From Tillus elongatus (taxonomy: Eukaryota; Arthropoda; Insecta; Coleoptera; Cleridae): a DNA stretch of 64,000 nucleotides. Below are positions 30,723 through 42,189 of the stretch, in pieces. The notes beneath the pieces are model-generated. The model was not told the DNA's origin and did no database searches. It saw only the letters and a program-made list of their open reading frames with translations. The stretch's first letter is position 1. Every line of letters begins with the position of its first letter. The stretch lies in NCBI GenBank assembly GCA_964006375.1, contig OZ023267.1, positions 80,547,682-80,611,681 on the forward strand, in the 5' to 3' direction. The position numbers were made by a program, and so were the translations under genes.

Positions 30723-31324
30723 TTCATAATTTTACAATGTGTCGTACAAATAAGCTTGGCTTGTGCTTGTACAAGACACAATTTCTAAATGATTTATATT
30801 GGTTACCACATCAGATTTGTTCAGATCTTCTGATTACAATTTTTCCATCAATAACATGCCTCCAACTTCTTTTCTTTTTAAACTCAGCCTCAAAATACAA
30901 TTCACCCTTATTTACTACAAAAACCTTTAATGAATATTAAAATTCTTGCAATTATAATTTTGATATGTCGACATGTATAAGTGGATTTTAAAACTGTTAT
31001 GCTCTATTATAATTAAAATTCTCGACGTTTGAAGACATGCATCATAAGCTACTATAAAATCTGTCGCGTATTCTATTAAAATTAAATTTAAAAAACATTA
31101 ATTAATATATTGCTACCGAAAACAATATAAAACCATGTATAACTGTATTTTGAAACTGACACATTATTAATTGCGCATTATTAGTGGTATTACACAAAAG
31201 TCTGTCTCACCAAATTATATTTGAGTTGAAGTATATCATATGTAAGTCTGCCACGAATATTTGAACCCTATTTTACGTTGCAAGGCATAAATCAAGTAAC
31301 CATAGTTTTGTTTTCTTGAGATGA
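30723..31324. other. AT-rich DNA, partly a duplicate of 28330-28560
   Basis: 30990-31130 matches 28330-28560 at a moderate level (TATGCTCTATTATAATTAAA, ACATTAATTAATATATTG). No gene is supported. Confidence 0.45.
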
Positions 31325-31433
31325 GAAAGAAAATTCACTAATAGAAATGTATCGATGGTAAGACTTTCGGAACATTTCTTCAAATGAGCGTGAATTAGGG
31401 CCCCTAGAACCTATATCCAAGGTCAGTTTGAAT

Positions 31434-31512
<79 letters not shown>
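31325..31512 (+). mobile_element. TA-MITE family: unit A and (TA)n, hit by M5
   Basis: AGAAAATTCACTAATAGAAA, then TTCTTCAAATGAGCGTGAAT and CCCCTAGAACCTATATCCAA lead into (TA)n at 31438-31512. The same tract continues after M5 at 33221-33304 and, after the errantivirus-type element, at 40804-40890. Confidence 0.75.
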
Positions 31513-31515
<3 letters not shown>

Positions 31516-33217
31516 GATGCCCCGTATATAGTGCGCAAACGCCCGGGTGCTGATCGCTTGGTACATGGCCTATCAGAATAATGAAAAGTATGTTTAGTAA
31601 AAGTGTTATGGTTTTTGAGTAATCAGTACTTTTCTAAAATTATCCTATGTCTATAACTTGCACCAACGTTTTTGCTCATTTCTACAACTTTGAAAGTAAA
31701 AAAAAAAATTGAAAATACTCTACATTAGTTGCCGCATCGACTGCATTTAACACATTTTTCAAAATAATTAAACAACTCCCAGGAATAATCTATTTTCTAA
31801 AATTTTTTACCAAGCTAAAATTTAATCAGTTAACTTTGAAATTTTGTGTTGGAAAAAAAGTACCGTGCTTACTTACTAAACCGCATGAAAAACTTGCTTG
31901 TTTTTTGAGGATTTTGAAATGGTGAGACACTGCCTACTTTTTTCTTGCGAAACGCAAAATATTGCAGTTTCTATCTAAAATGAATCAATTTTCTTAGAAT
32001 TACAAAGTAACAGCTTTATGTCTTGTTCAACTTTGTGAATCAGACATGGAAACTTGATGTTATTATTAACGAGACTTACTTTCGCTTCGTAACTGTTCAT
32101 TTGAGAGTGAATTTGTCTTTTTTTAAAGTAAAATGAATGTTGTTTCTGATATGACGACCAAATTATAAATGAGACGGTTATTGAAATACAAATATAATTT
32201 TATAACAACAAGTGCTTGAATTGACGCTCTCCCTGTCTAATACGCACGCTACATCGAATTAAAGAAGCACTTTTTAATAAACGTAATGTTTTCGAGGGCA
32301 TTTCTTGCGCTGCCTGATTTATTCTTAGCCGTAAATCTCCTTCATTACGAATTGGTTTTGAATACGCTTTCTCTTTAAGGCAGCTCCAATGAAAACAATC
32401 CATTGGATTGAGATCTGATGTTCGAGGTGGCCACAGAATTGGCCCAATAGCAAAAGAACAAAGAAAACACCATTTGGTATTTCAAATGTGTAAATTTTTG
32501 TCTTATTTCATTCTAAGAAAATTGGCTCTTTTTAAAATGCAATGTTTTATGTTTATAAGATTTACGGCGAAGAAATAATTATGCAGCACAATAGACATTA
32601 CGTTTAATAAAAAGGTCACTATTTATTTGATGTAGAGCGTGTATTAGACAGGGAGGGTATCAGTTCGAGCTATCGTTATAATAAAATTATTTTTTTGTTT
32701 CAATAACTGTATCATTTATCATTTAGTAATCATTCAGAAACAACATTCACTCTTAAATGAGCAATTACAAAGTGAAAGTAAGTCCGTTAATAATAACATC
32801 AAGTTTCAATGTCTGATTCACAAACAAAGTTGAACAAGTCATAAAGCAGTTCTTTTATAATTGGCTTATTTTAAATAAGAACTGCAATATTTTACGTTTC
32901 ATAAGAAAAAAAAGTAGGTAATTTCATCATTTCAAAATCCTCATAAAACAGGCAAGTTTGTCATGCGGTTTACCAAGTAAGCACAGCACATTTTTTTTCA
33001 ACAATGAGCTTCAAAATTTACTGATTAAATTTCAATTTGGTGAAAAATTTGAATAAAGCATTATTCGGGGGAGTTGTTTAATTATTTTGAAAAATGTGTT
33101 AAATGGTTTCGCGGCGGCAACTAATGTAGAGCATTTTCCACACACAAAAAAATTCAAATTTGTAGAAGTGACAGCAAAAACGTTGGACCTATTTGCGCAC
33201 TATTTACGGGACACCTG
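31513..33217 (-). mobile_element. Mariner-superfamily element M5 (internally deleted) in a (TA)n tract
   Basis: Left end CAGGATGCCCCGTATATAGT, right end the complement of CAGGTGTCCCGTAAATAGTG, with TA tracts outside both. The inverted repeats run about 550-650 bp (to about 32120 and from about 32680) and share GTGCGCAAA, TAGTTGCCGC, CATGCGGTTTA/TAAACCGCATG and AAAATATTGCAGTT. The centre (32160-32680) holds only the C-terminal end of a transposase. Confidence 0.85.
32200..32460 (-). pseudogene. C-terminal transposase fragment of M5
   Basis: The frame reads GPILWPPRTSDLNPMDCFHW then SCLKEKAYSKPI and ends GERQFKHLLL. The block SDLNPMD corresponds to the third catalytic Asp region of mariner-type transposases. 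Everything upstream, including the first two catalytic residues, has been deleted, so the element depends on another copy for movement. Confidence 0.75.
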
Positions 33218-33219
33218 TG

Positions 33220-33220
<1 letters not shown>

Positions 33221-33304
<84 letters not shown>
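33221..33304. repeat. (TA)n tract between M5 and the errantivirus-type element
   Basis: A TA tract of about 80 bp. Two independent insertions border it, one on each side. Confidence 0.95.
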
Positions 33305-33309
<5 letters not shown>

Positions 33310-33647
33310 GGTAACACAAAACTTAAGTTTCCATAAAATTAGAACTTTATTTTAGGGAAACAATACAGTGTGTTACTATTCTAATAATATTAATATAAAA
33401 TGGAACTGAACAAAGCAAGTAGATGTGAACTATATTAGTTTCAAATACCGACTGTTAACGCAACATGGTTTAGCAGTCGCAAGTAAAATATGCATACTAA
33501 GTAAAATGATTATTAAACATTTTATAGTTTATTGTACTTTAAACTTAATAATTGAAATTAAGCAATGTCTGGTCTATGCCTTTCTCTATAACAGGGTCAC
33601 TGTGAAATGTACTAATGTCACCTATAGAAGTTGGGTACATGGTGACG
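33305..33647 (-). repeat. ERV1 3' LTR
   Basis: Plus-strand ends are AATTAGGTAACAC and GTACATGGTGACG. A polypurine run (minus strand GGTGGAGGAAA, complement of 33649-33659) lies just inside, fitting plus-strand priming. Confidence 0.92.
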
Positions 33648-35240
33648 TATTTCCTCCACCGTTAGTCTTGAGCACGTCCTCGTGTTCAACTTGGGGTGAT
33701 TTCTTCTTCTTTAGGAAGGGTGTCCATCTCTTTCTGGACCAAACCAATATAGTGATGATGATGACTACTATTATAAATGTGGTAACACCTATGTGACTTG
33801 TATGCAGCATTGGATGTAGTATCTTATGTTGCGGAGCTTCTGAAAGTTGTTGCTTCAATTTTTCAGCATTTTTCAGGTGAACTGGACTGAAGCGGACTTC
33901 GTATTTTTCTTCCTTGAGTGGCAATATCAGGTCTGGAATCCACGTTATGTTGCCTGATACGTCTGTGTATATCTCATCATTTACTGTGATTTTACAGTTA
34001 GGCAGTGTGCTTACGATAGCATTTTGGTGTATTGTTTTTCTGTCGATTTTATTTGGACATTCTTCTATAACTTCGACTGATACATCTGTTGAGATGAGCA
34101 CGTTGTTGTTTCGTATCTTGATGGACGTCGTGTAGCTATTGGTTACTTTTGCAGAAGGGCAACTCGAGGGTTGGTTTAGTTGGCAACTTTCTTCTTGTGG
34201 TGGATTTGAACACACTATGGCTTCTGTTATTGATGGGCATCTTTCAGATGTCCATAAGTTTTGTTGGGCTATTTCCAAATAATATGAACTTGGGGCCTCT
34301 TTATGATTGTCTGGTAAGGGAATTATTTGAAAGTAGGAGCCTGGTGTAGGGTGTAAAATAGTAAAATCGGGACCTTCAGTAAACAAATGATTGTCTCCTG
34401 CTGATACAACTATTAATTTAGTAATATCATTAATTTTAAATATGTGATTTCTGTCAAAGTTAATTAATTCATTTTTGTTATAAATTAATTCAAGATGCTG
34501 TCCTATTTGTGTTAAATCCTTCCAGGTAAATATTTCAATGTTTGTAATTTCATTAAAGCTAAGAGATATAGTTCTTTGAATAATTTTGACACTTTCTAAT
34601 AAATTTTGGGCTAATGAGATTTGATATTAAATGAAACTCATTTTTTCCATGTTCGCTAGTTCACGAAAACTGTCAGCTATCATCTGAAGGTTTTTGTTAA
34701 TTATTTTTTGTTCTTCTACAAATCTTTCTGTAATTATATGTGCAAATGAATTTAGAGAGTCTAGTTGAGTCATCATTTCACCTTGATTTAAATATAAGGT
34801 GTTTAAATGTTTGTTTATTTTTTTCGAGATCGTCTTGATCGAGATTTCCGGTTATGGTTTTGATCAGCGACCCTGCTCCGTTTATTAACCCGCGTTTCGT
34901 TCTGGAGTGCGTTCATTTCTCAAGTTCTAGGTTAATTTTGGAAACTTGGTCATTAAGCATCTGTACATATTCCTTGTTAATAGCAGTGTCACAATTTTCG
35001 TTAATTTTTATAGTATTGTTTGTCAACACCCGATAATTATTTTCTAAAACCGATACATTAAAATAAAAGTAGAAATTATGATAGTGATTAATTATTCTAG
35101 CTATACCTATATAATCTTTAAAGTATCCGTTAGTGATTATGGGTTTAACTTCTAGTTGATGGACCTGGCTGAGGGCTGTTTTCTTTTGGGAATCAGGTAA
35201 AAGTAATTTGTTTTGATTTACTTGAACTGGATTATGATAA
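33622..35240 (-). pseudogene. ERV1 envelope-like gene (broken)
   Basis: Codons 33622-34386 are open. The encoded C-terminal 254 residues include several Cys, a potential N-glycosylation site (NIT) and one strong membrane segment (IGVTTFIIVVIIITILVW) followed by a basic cytoplasmic tail, and end inside the LTR. Upstream, 34387-35240 contains env-like text interrupted by stops, for example near 34630. Errantivirus envelopes are related to baculovirus F-type membrane proteins. The N-terminal part is too broken for me to define a signal peptide or cleavage site. Confidence 0.75.
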
Positions 35241-35286
35241 ATTTTATATAAAGGGTTAGTTTTCTTTACATAAGGTACTTTAATAG

Positions 35287-36210
35287 CTACTTGTTCAGTT
35301 TGTATTTGCGGTATCTCATTACGATTTTCATTTCTTTTTCTAAGAATAGTTTCTGACTTTTCTTTAGATTTTTTGTATATTTGATCGAAAAGGGTAATAT
35401 TTCTTCAAGTCTTCTATGGTTATATTCTTCATACAATGTTTTATGGGGGTCTATAGGTTCAAGTTTGTCATAAGGGCCGCAAAGAAGGGAAAAGGGACTA
35501 TGACCTGTTAATGAGTGAACTGATTGATTGTATATTAAAATACAGGTTATCATAAGATCGATAGGTTTTTCTAACGGATTCTCCAACTTCATTGTTCTTA
35601 ATTTTTCTAATATAGCTGAGTGAAGTCGTTCAACTGGGGAGTTTGAGTTTGGGTTTTGAGGAGTAGTTATGTGTAATTTTATGTTAAATAGGTCGCAGTA
35701 TTCCTTAAGGGTTGAATTATCAAATTCTTTGCCACAGTCACATACGAGGGTTGAAACGTAATTATGATGAGAGAAATAGTGTCTGAGTTTACTTAAAATC
35801 GTCAGAGCTGTTATATCTTTAATGTAATAAGCTTGTGCATATTTACTAAACAAGTCTATTATCGTAAGAAATTTATGGTTCTCAAAACTGAACACATCTG
35901 CATGAATTACTTCAAAAGGTCTTTTGGCTAACAAGGGTCCGGAAAAGGGTAATTTATAGGGTCGTCGCTCATATTTGGCTTGCAGACAAATGTCACATTT
36001 GTTTATAAAATCATTTTTGGTTTTTTTCATGTTAGGCCAATAGTAATTTAATTTAAGCTGTTCGTAAGTTTCGTTAATGCCATTGTGGTTATTTTGGTGG
36101 TAATTTTGAATAATTTGTTTCTGTACGGTAGTTGATGTAATATTTTCGACTTGTTTATTGCATTTTATTATTTTTACTGAACTGTTAAAAAGAGCTGAGG
36201 CTACTAACAT
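35287..36210 (-). pseudogene. ERV1 integrase region of pol
   Basis: Open for 307 codons. An HHCC zinc-binding module (HNGINETYEQLKLNYYWPN ... CDICLQAK) is followed by the DDE core: HADVFSFENHKFLTIIDLFS with Asp 1, LVCDCGKEFDN with Asp 2 (usually D-N-G, here D-C-G), and NSPVERLHSAI with the Glu. It joins cDNA to the host genome. The break from the RNase H frame lies near 36210-36400. Confidence 0.9.
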
Positions 36211-36403
36211 AAATAATCTCTCGATTTCTTGGGTTTCGAATAAGATACCGTATACATTAGACGGGTTGATTTTTTCTTTAAGAAAGGTGTTAAGTTGTTG
36301 TAGTTCATGACCTTCTTGTAAATATATTTTGATTTGTTTATTTTTAAAAAGGTTTGTAGTTATTTCACGTTTTTCCGATCCGTGATCAATTAAAATTTGA
36401 TTT

Positions 36404-37058
36404 TTAAAATGATTGATTCGGCCTTCCGATATAGGTAAGCAAAATACAGGATTTTCTAAAGTATGTAGGGGTTTGAGATTCGCTATTATTCTGGTCAGGT
36501 TGAGGGTCGATTCCTAATTCTATAAGGTCGTTGTCGTCCAGAACTCTTAGTTCTGAAGGGTCCGCGTTGCCTAAAAGGGACACAAGATCTATATCATCTT
36601 CTACCGCATTGATTTCTGTTCTTGAAAGGGCGCCTGCTACAACGTTATCCTTTCCTTTTTTGTACTTTATTTCATAGTCGAATTCTTCTAGTTTAAGCCT
36701 CCATTTAACTAAACGGGAATTTGGTTCTTTTATCGAAAAAAGCCAAACTAGAGGTTTATGGTCTGTTTCTATAGTAAATTTTCGTCCGAAAAGATAAGGT
36801 CTAAAATGTTTAGTGTTTTCCACTATTGATAGTAATTCCTTTTCAATAGTGCTATAATTTCGTTCAGCTGAATTAAGCGTTCTAGAGTAAAATGCAATAG
36901 GTTTATTGTCTTGAGACAATACGCCTCCTAACGCTATATTACTTGCGTCGGTTGTCAGATGAAATTCTTTATCAAAATTTGGATATGTTAGGACGGGTGA
37001 ATTTATTATAAGTTCTTTAGCCTGCGAAAATGCTTTGACGTATTCTGGATCATTAAAG
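36404..37058 (-). pseudogene. ERV1 RNase H region of pol
   Basis: 36404-36919 encodes KPIAFYSRTLNSAERNYSTI, EKELLSIVENTKHFRPYLFG, FTIETDHKPLVWLF and the end VAGALSR. This is the gypsy-type RNase H that degrades the RNA template during reverse transcription. Upstream to 37058 the same domain continues (LTTDASNIALGGVLSQ) and shifts frame relative to the RT. Confidence 0.88.
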
Positions 37059-37715
37059 TTAAGAGTAGAATCTTTCTTTAGACATTTTGTGAGGGGATAA
37101 ACAATTTTGGCAAAGTTTTTTTATAAAACGCCTGTAATAGCCAACAAGTCCTAAGAAAGCTTTTATTTGTTTTTGTGTTTTCGGAATAGTATAAATTTTT
37201 ATGCATTCAATTTTGCTTGGATTTGGTTTTACGCCGTCAATTGTGATGACGTGGCCTAAAAACTCAACTTCCTTTCTAAGAAACTCTGATTTATCTAGCT
37301 GTACCTTTAAGTTAACATCTTGTAATTTTTGAAATACTTGTTTAATGTGGATAAGGTGTTCCTGAAGGGATTTGGAGAATATTACAATGTCGTCCATATA
37401 AACAAAGCAGTTTTTGTACAGAAATTCTCTAAAAACATTATCCATTACGCGTTGGAAGGTTAAGGGGGAACTCCGGAGACCGAAGGGCATTCTAACATAC
37501 TCGTAATGCACATTGTTCACGCTAAAGGCTGTTTTCTCAATGCTTTCAGGGGTTAATTCAATCTGATGAAACCTTTGAGCTAAATCGAGAGTAGTAAAGT
37601 ATGTACACTTTCCTAAGTTGTCTAAGATTTCGTCTATTCTAGGTAAGGGATATTTTTCGAGTATCGTTTTGTCGTTGAGTCTAACTTTTTTGGGACAATC
37701 CAAACGGGCGAACAA
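37059..37715 (-). pseudogene. ERV1 reverse transcriptase region of pol
   Basis: Contains YPLPRIDEILDNLG, YFTTLDLAQRFHQIEL, the fingers/palm segment YVRMPFGLRSSPLTFQRVMD, the catalytic VYMDDIVIFS, and VEFLGHVITIDGVKPNPSKI. All RT blocks are in order and the YMDD centre is preserved. The frame enters from another ORF at about 37640-37715 and leaves near 37060, so two frameshifts interrupt pol. Confidence 0.93.
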
Positions 37716-38629
37716 AAAGCAGAGGTAGAGGGCCTAATAATTTTATTGTCTAATAATTTTTGAATTTCCTTCTGTATTTCAATTTTTAGGTGATATGGAT
37801 ACCTGTAAGATTTTACATGTATGGGATCATTATCGCGAGTTCTAATATGATGTTTAATAGCATTTGTAAATGTAAGATCCGAGTTTTCGTGATAAAAAAA
37901 ATTTCGATATTGATGACATAATTTAAATAGTTTTTGTTTTTCCTCAGAATTGAGATGGACAGTTCTCAATTGTTGTCTCATGTCGACTTGAACTGAGTTG
38001 AGAAATTTAGGTGTTTCTTCAAAATTTTGGATGGGTTCTACTTCAATTTGTTCTGTAAAGTTAATTTCAGCGATTTGTGACTTATTTTTTACTGTACATG
38101 GTAAAGAACAAAATCCAGATATAGCTTCAGCTATGGATTCTGGTATATGAACTAATTCATTTTCCATTTCTGGAATTAAAACTGTTCCGTCTTCAATATT
38201 TACAGGTATTTGAATATGGGTAGTACAAGTTTGTGAAAAGGGTTGAAAATTTAGGGGATTTATTTCAAAACAAAAAGGTAATTCAATTTCTCTAAATTTT
38301 ACTGTCCTTTTTTCATAATCTAGTTTGGTTTTTAATTTTTTTAAATCTTCGGAACCTATAAGAGCATCAAACCTCTCATGCCATTTTATTACTCTAAATG
38401 AAAATGGAAAATTTATGCCGTATTCTTTTAATAGGGGGTCTCTGACATTATCATTTCCTTTTGTAATTTTTCCTACAGATTTTACGGAAAAGGGCTTTTT
38501 GAAAATGTACTCTGAAAAAAATTCATATGCGGGGCCCGGATTTATTATGCTGTCTGAAGCTCCCGTGTCCAGAAGAATTTTCAAATTTAAAGATGGCAGG
38601 ACCAAAAACGGTAATTTGGGTAGTGTCAT
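37634..38629 (-). pseudogene. ERV1 protease and pol N-terminal region
   Basis: LPSLNLKILLDTGASDSIIN carries the retropepsin active-site D-T-G. Later come the linker and the first RT block (NKIIRPSTSAFCSPVWIVPK). The protease matures Gag and Pol. A frame change at the 3' end leads into the RT segment. Confidence 0.88.
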
Positions 38630-38649
38630 AATATTGTTTATATCTAGGG

Positions 38650-39751
38650 TGACAAAGGGTTTTCCGAGGCTTCTTCCTGAAAATCCAGATTTTCTGGCTC
38701 ATTTCCGGAATAATCATTAAGGTTTTCGTTTTCGACACATTGCAATTAATATTCGGGTTGTAATTCGTCAGATACATAATCTGTCATTTCTTGATTCGGA
38801 TATTCTAGATTACATATTTCCATGGGTGTAGTTTGATCAAATTGTCTATTTTGTCTTTGTGGGGGTGTCGAAAGTATTTTTTGTTCTGTTAAATACAGAT
38901 GAATTTTGAGGCGGCTGATGGCGGAAAACTTGACTATTTGTCGGAGAAATTTTATTTTGTGGTAGAGCTCTCAAATTGGATATAGGTTTACTGGGGAAAT
39001 TAGGTCTTTGTCGTAAAAAGGGTGGTTGTTGAAATCTATTTACGAAATTAATATTTTGTTGAGGTAACGGTCTTTTTGGTAAAGCAATTTTTTCTAAAAA
39101 TGTTAGGGGTTGTTTTTGTGAAGAAGGGTGTGATTTATTTCTTAAGCTATTTATGAAATCTGCTTATTTTATTTCGTTATCTATGCGGTGACACTCAAGT
39201 AAAGCCGTTTCTAAACTTGTTACATTTACTAGTCTTAAATGACTAAAATACGGTTCTAGTATGCCGACTTTAAATCATGTTACAGCCATTTCAGTAAAGT
39301 AATTTTTTTTATAAATTTTATTTTCGGTACCTAAATCCTGTAATTCGATATTCTCATAAAGTGCTTTCAATTTTTCTTTAATTTTGCTATGAAATTCTAA
39401 AACTGTTTGATTTTTTGTTATATAACAGGTAGTGAGGTCTGTTAACAAGAGATTTTCAGAGCGTGGGTCTGAATATTGTGCCATAAGGCCATTTTTAATG
39501 TTTTCCCATGAACTAGTTTCTAGAGATAATAAAATATCTCGAGCATCTTGTACAATTTTTGATTTAATAAATTCGAGTATCATTCTATTGTGATGCTCAG
39601 CATTTTGTTCTGTACTCTCTTTTTTGTAATTTATAATAAACAGTTCGCATTGTCTAATAAAATAATTTAAATATCTACAACCTCCACTGTATTCTGGGAT
39701 CATCATAGATGCCTGAGATAACAAGGAGATGTCGCCTTTATTATGTGACAT
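38650..39751 (-). pseudogene. ERV1 gag
   Basis: 39275-39751 is open from MSHNKGDISLLSQASMMIPE and encodes a capsid-like segment (YLNYFIRQCELFI, WENIKNGLMAQYSDPRSENL, EFHSKIKEKLKALYE). A frame change near 39275 and stops, for example near 39165, break the rest to about 38650. It is clearly homologous to the gag at 61758-62476 (shared MIPEYSG). Confidence 0.85.
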
Positions 39752-40460
39752 GATGACTAAAATAGTTTATTATTTTTTGTCGAGTTAATATTTTTCAGAT
39801 ATCGGGTATAATTAATTTTTAAACGTTATTTCTACTTAAATCTTCAAATAAGCTGATACACAATATAAAAGTATTATTGTTAAATAGGTTTGTCTGATTT
39901 TAATTTATTAATAAAATATTAACGTAAGAACCCTTTAATATCTTAAAGTATTTCTAACCAAAATGGTTTGGAAATACGTGGGATTTAACATAAATAATTT
40001 TTGAAATATTTTGAAACAAAATGTTTGAAAATACGATAGCTAATACTAATTATTGATAAGGTATTTTGAAGCAAAAATGTTTGAAAAATACAGTAGATTT
40101 AATACTAATTATTGACAGGGTATTTCGAAGCAAAAATACTTGAAAATACAGTAAATTTAATACTAATTATTGACAAGGTATTTCGAAGCAAAAATGCTTG
40201 AAAATACAAGAGATGCAATCATAAATTCACAGTGAAAGATAAAGGAAGGTACTCACAGGATGTTCATCTCCTAACAGGCCTTCTTTTGGAGTTTTTCTGG
40301 AACTTGGATTACTTTTGGTCACTTGATGTTGATACAATGTTTGAAACTGGAGCGTTTGAAACACTGTTAATTTTCGGTTCTTTAATGCCAAATAAATTAT
40401 TGAAATAAACCGGCGATTATTATATTTAATGCCGTTTTGGCATCATGTTCACGCAGCGCC
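39752..40460 (-). other. ERV1 5' leader
   Basis: Noncoding leader between 5' LTR and gag. At 40040-40215 it contains three to four imperfect copies of a ~62-bp unit (TAATACTAATTATTGACAAGG, TATTTCGAAGCAAAAATGCT, TGAAAATACAGTA). Such leader repeats may take part in packaging; no function can be shown. Confidence 0.7.
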
Positions 40461-40802
40461 AATTAGGTAACACAAAACTTAAGTTTCCATAAAATTAGAA
40501 GTTTATTTTAGGGAAACAATACAGTGTGTTACTATTCTAATAATATTAATATAAAATGGAAGTGAACAAAGCAAGTAGATGTGAACTATATTAGTTTCAA
40601 AAACCGACTGTTAACGCAACATGGTTTAGCAGTCGCAAGTAAAATATGCATACTAAGTAAAATGATTATTAAACATTTTATAGTTTATTGTACTTTCAAC
40701 TTAATAATTGAAATTAAGCAATGTCTGGTCAATGCCTTTCTCTATAACAGGGTCACTGTGAAATGTACTAATGTCACTTATAGAAGTTGGGTACATGGTG
40801 AC

Positions 40803-40803
<1 letters not shown>
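40461..40803 (-). repeat. ERV1 5' LTR with adjacent primer-binding site
   Basis: Same length and ends as the 33305-33647 LTR. On the minus strand the LTR ends CCTAATT and is followed by a TGGCGCTGCGTGAAC-type primer-binding site (about 40445-40461). The second errantivirus-type element in this window has the same LTR end and PBS start. Confidence 0.92.

Positions 40804-40890
<87 letters not shown>
40804..40890. repeat. (TA)n tract right of ERV1
   Basis: Continuation of the tract that lies left of ERV1. Confidence 0.95.
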
Positions 40891-40893
<3 letters not shown>

Positions 40894-40937
40894 TGTGCGA
40901 ACTTACGTGTTTTTAGGTGTCTATGGGAGTGCATGGA

Positions 40938-41001
40938 AGTGTGTGCGTGTGCGTGTGTGTGTGTGTGTGGGTGCGTGCGTACGTGCGTGCGTATGTGTGT
41001 G
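40938..41001. repeat. (GT)n / GTGC-type microsatellite
   Basis: Alternating GTGTGCGTGTGCGTGTGTGT followed by GTGCGTGCGTACGTGCGTGC, a purine-pyrimidine alternation that can adopt Z-DNA next to a long TA tract. Confidence 0.9.
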
Positions 41002-41897
41002 TTAGTGGGTGTATATGAACCGTTGCATGTCCATCAATTTTTGACCATACTTATGGAGATCTTGTAGTTGCTTCATATTAGTTCATACAAGTAAAATGTT
41101 GATAATCTTTAAATTTTTAGTTTCCTAAAATGCTGTTTCAATCCTTTGCATGTAAAGATACGTCGGTGTGACGGAGAACAACATTATTATACCGGGTAAA
41201 TATATAAATATATAATTTTTTTTTTTGGGATGTGCAAGGATCATTATTACTAATCTGCAATATATGTGGTACGTTTTCATCAGATGTTACAGTTTTTCAT
41301 CGAACATCTTGGTTCTCAAGACTGCAGTGATTGCTTAAGTGTGCGCATATACCTACAAATGTTGTTAGAATCTCTTATTTTTATCTTCATTATCTGCATG
41401 AATTTTTTATTTAAATAATTGCGTTAAAAGATAAAAATGTATGAATCTTTGAAATATATTTTCTATTGAATTTATATCTATAGGAGTGAGTATAATGCAA
41501 ACGTCATTTCTCACACATATGTAATAAATACTAATATAAACTTACATTCCATCTGTATATGATTGCAATTTTAAACATATGGGTGTATTTAAAAAATAGC
41601 CTAAAATTGTATGACCTCTCTCTCTCTAAAAGAAAATACAGTATGTCCTATTTGAATTTAAAACATTCGTAATTTCTAAAAAACGGAAGCGACATGGCCT
41701 GACCTTACCTGGCCTGACTATGGTGGTTCAATATTGTCTATTCAATTTTGTAAAATATTTCAAAGAACCTAGTGTCCAATACTTGTATTAATAAAGTTAC
41801 GGAGGCTTTTATCTTGTAAGCCATGCTACACTTCACCTCAAATACCTGAAAAACGGTTGATTTTGTGAAAGTTATGAATAGGAACACATTTATTTGG
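41002..41897. other. AT-rich DNA without a supported gene
   Basis: Only a short CT run (41622-41636) and ACAGTATGTCCTATTTGAAT (41638), which looks like one end of a mariner-type inverted repeat, are seen. Confidence 0.4.
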
Positions 41898-42189
41898 AAA
41901 CAAGTTCTAAAGCTGGTCAGCTCTTTAATAGTTCGCTGGTGTGGTATACTTGCAATGCGGCAGGTGGTAGTGGCATTTTCCTTTACGTGATAGTAAAGCA
42001 TTTTTTTCACGCCCGAGGAGGTACCACCCCTTACATCAAGAGGCCGGTGAAGTCCCAACGGACGTTTCCGGTTCTGGTGTATGAGCCGGTTTCCCTTTAA
42101 ACAAAAATGATGATGGCTCCTCCTTGTACAAAATATTCCGGAAGTAAAATACCTCTCCATTCGGATCTCCAGGAGAGGGGTGTACAGGG

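Larger units (their letters stand above)
33305..40803 (-). mobile_element. Gypsy/errantivirus-type LTR retrotransposon ERV1 with env
   Basis: A 7.5-kb element on the minus strand bounded by two 343-bp direct LTRs (33305-33647 and 40461-40803) that differ at about six positions, so it is young. Gene order on the minus strand is gag, protease, RT, RNase H, integrase, env. LTR ends AATT, and both outer flanks are (TA)n, as expected for the TATA target preference of insect errantiviruses such as 17.6 and ZAM. Several frameshifts break the genes. It is an endogenous insect retroelement; described here as found. Confidence 0.95.

Noticed and set aside
41738..42160. 140-codon minus-strand ORF
   Set aside because: It overlaps the leader of the plus-strand non-LTR element and has no recognisable motif.
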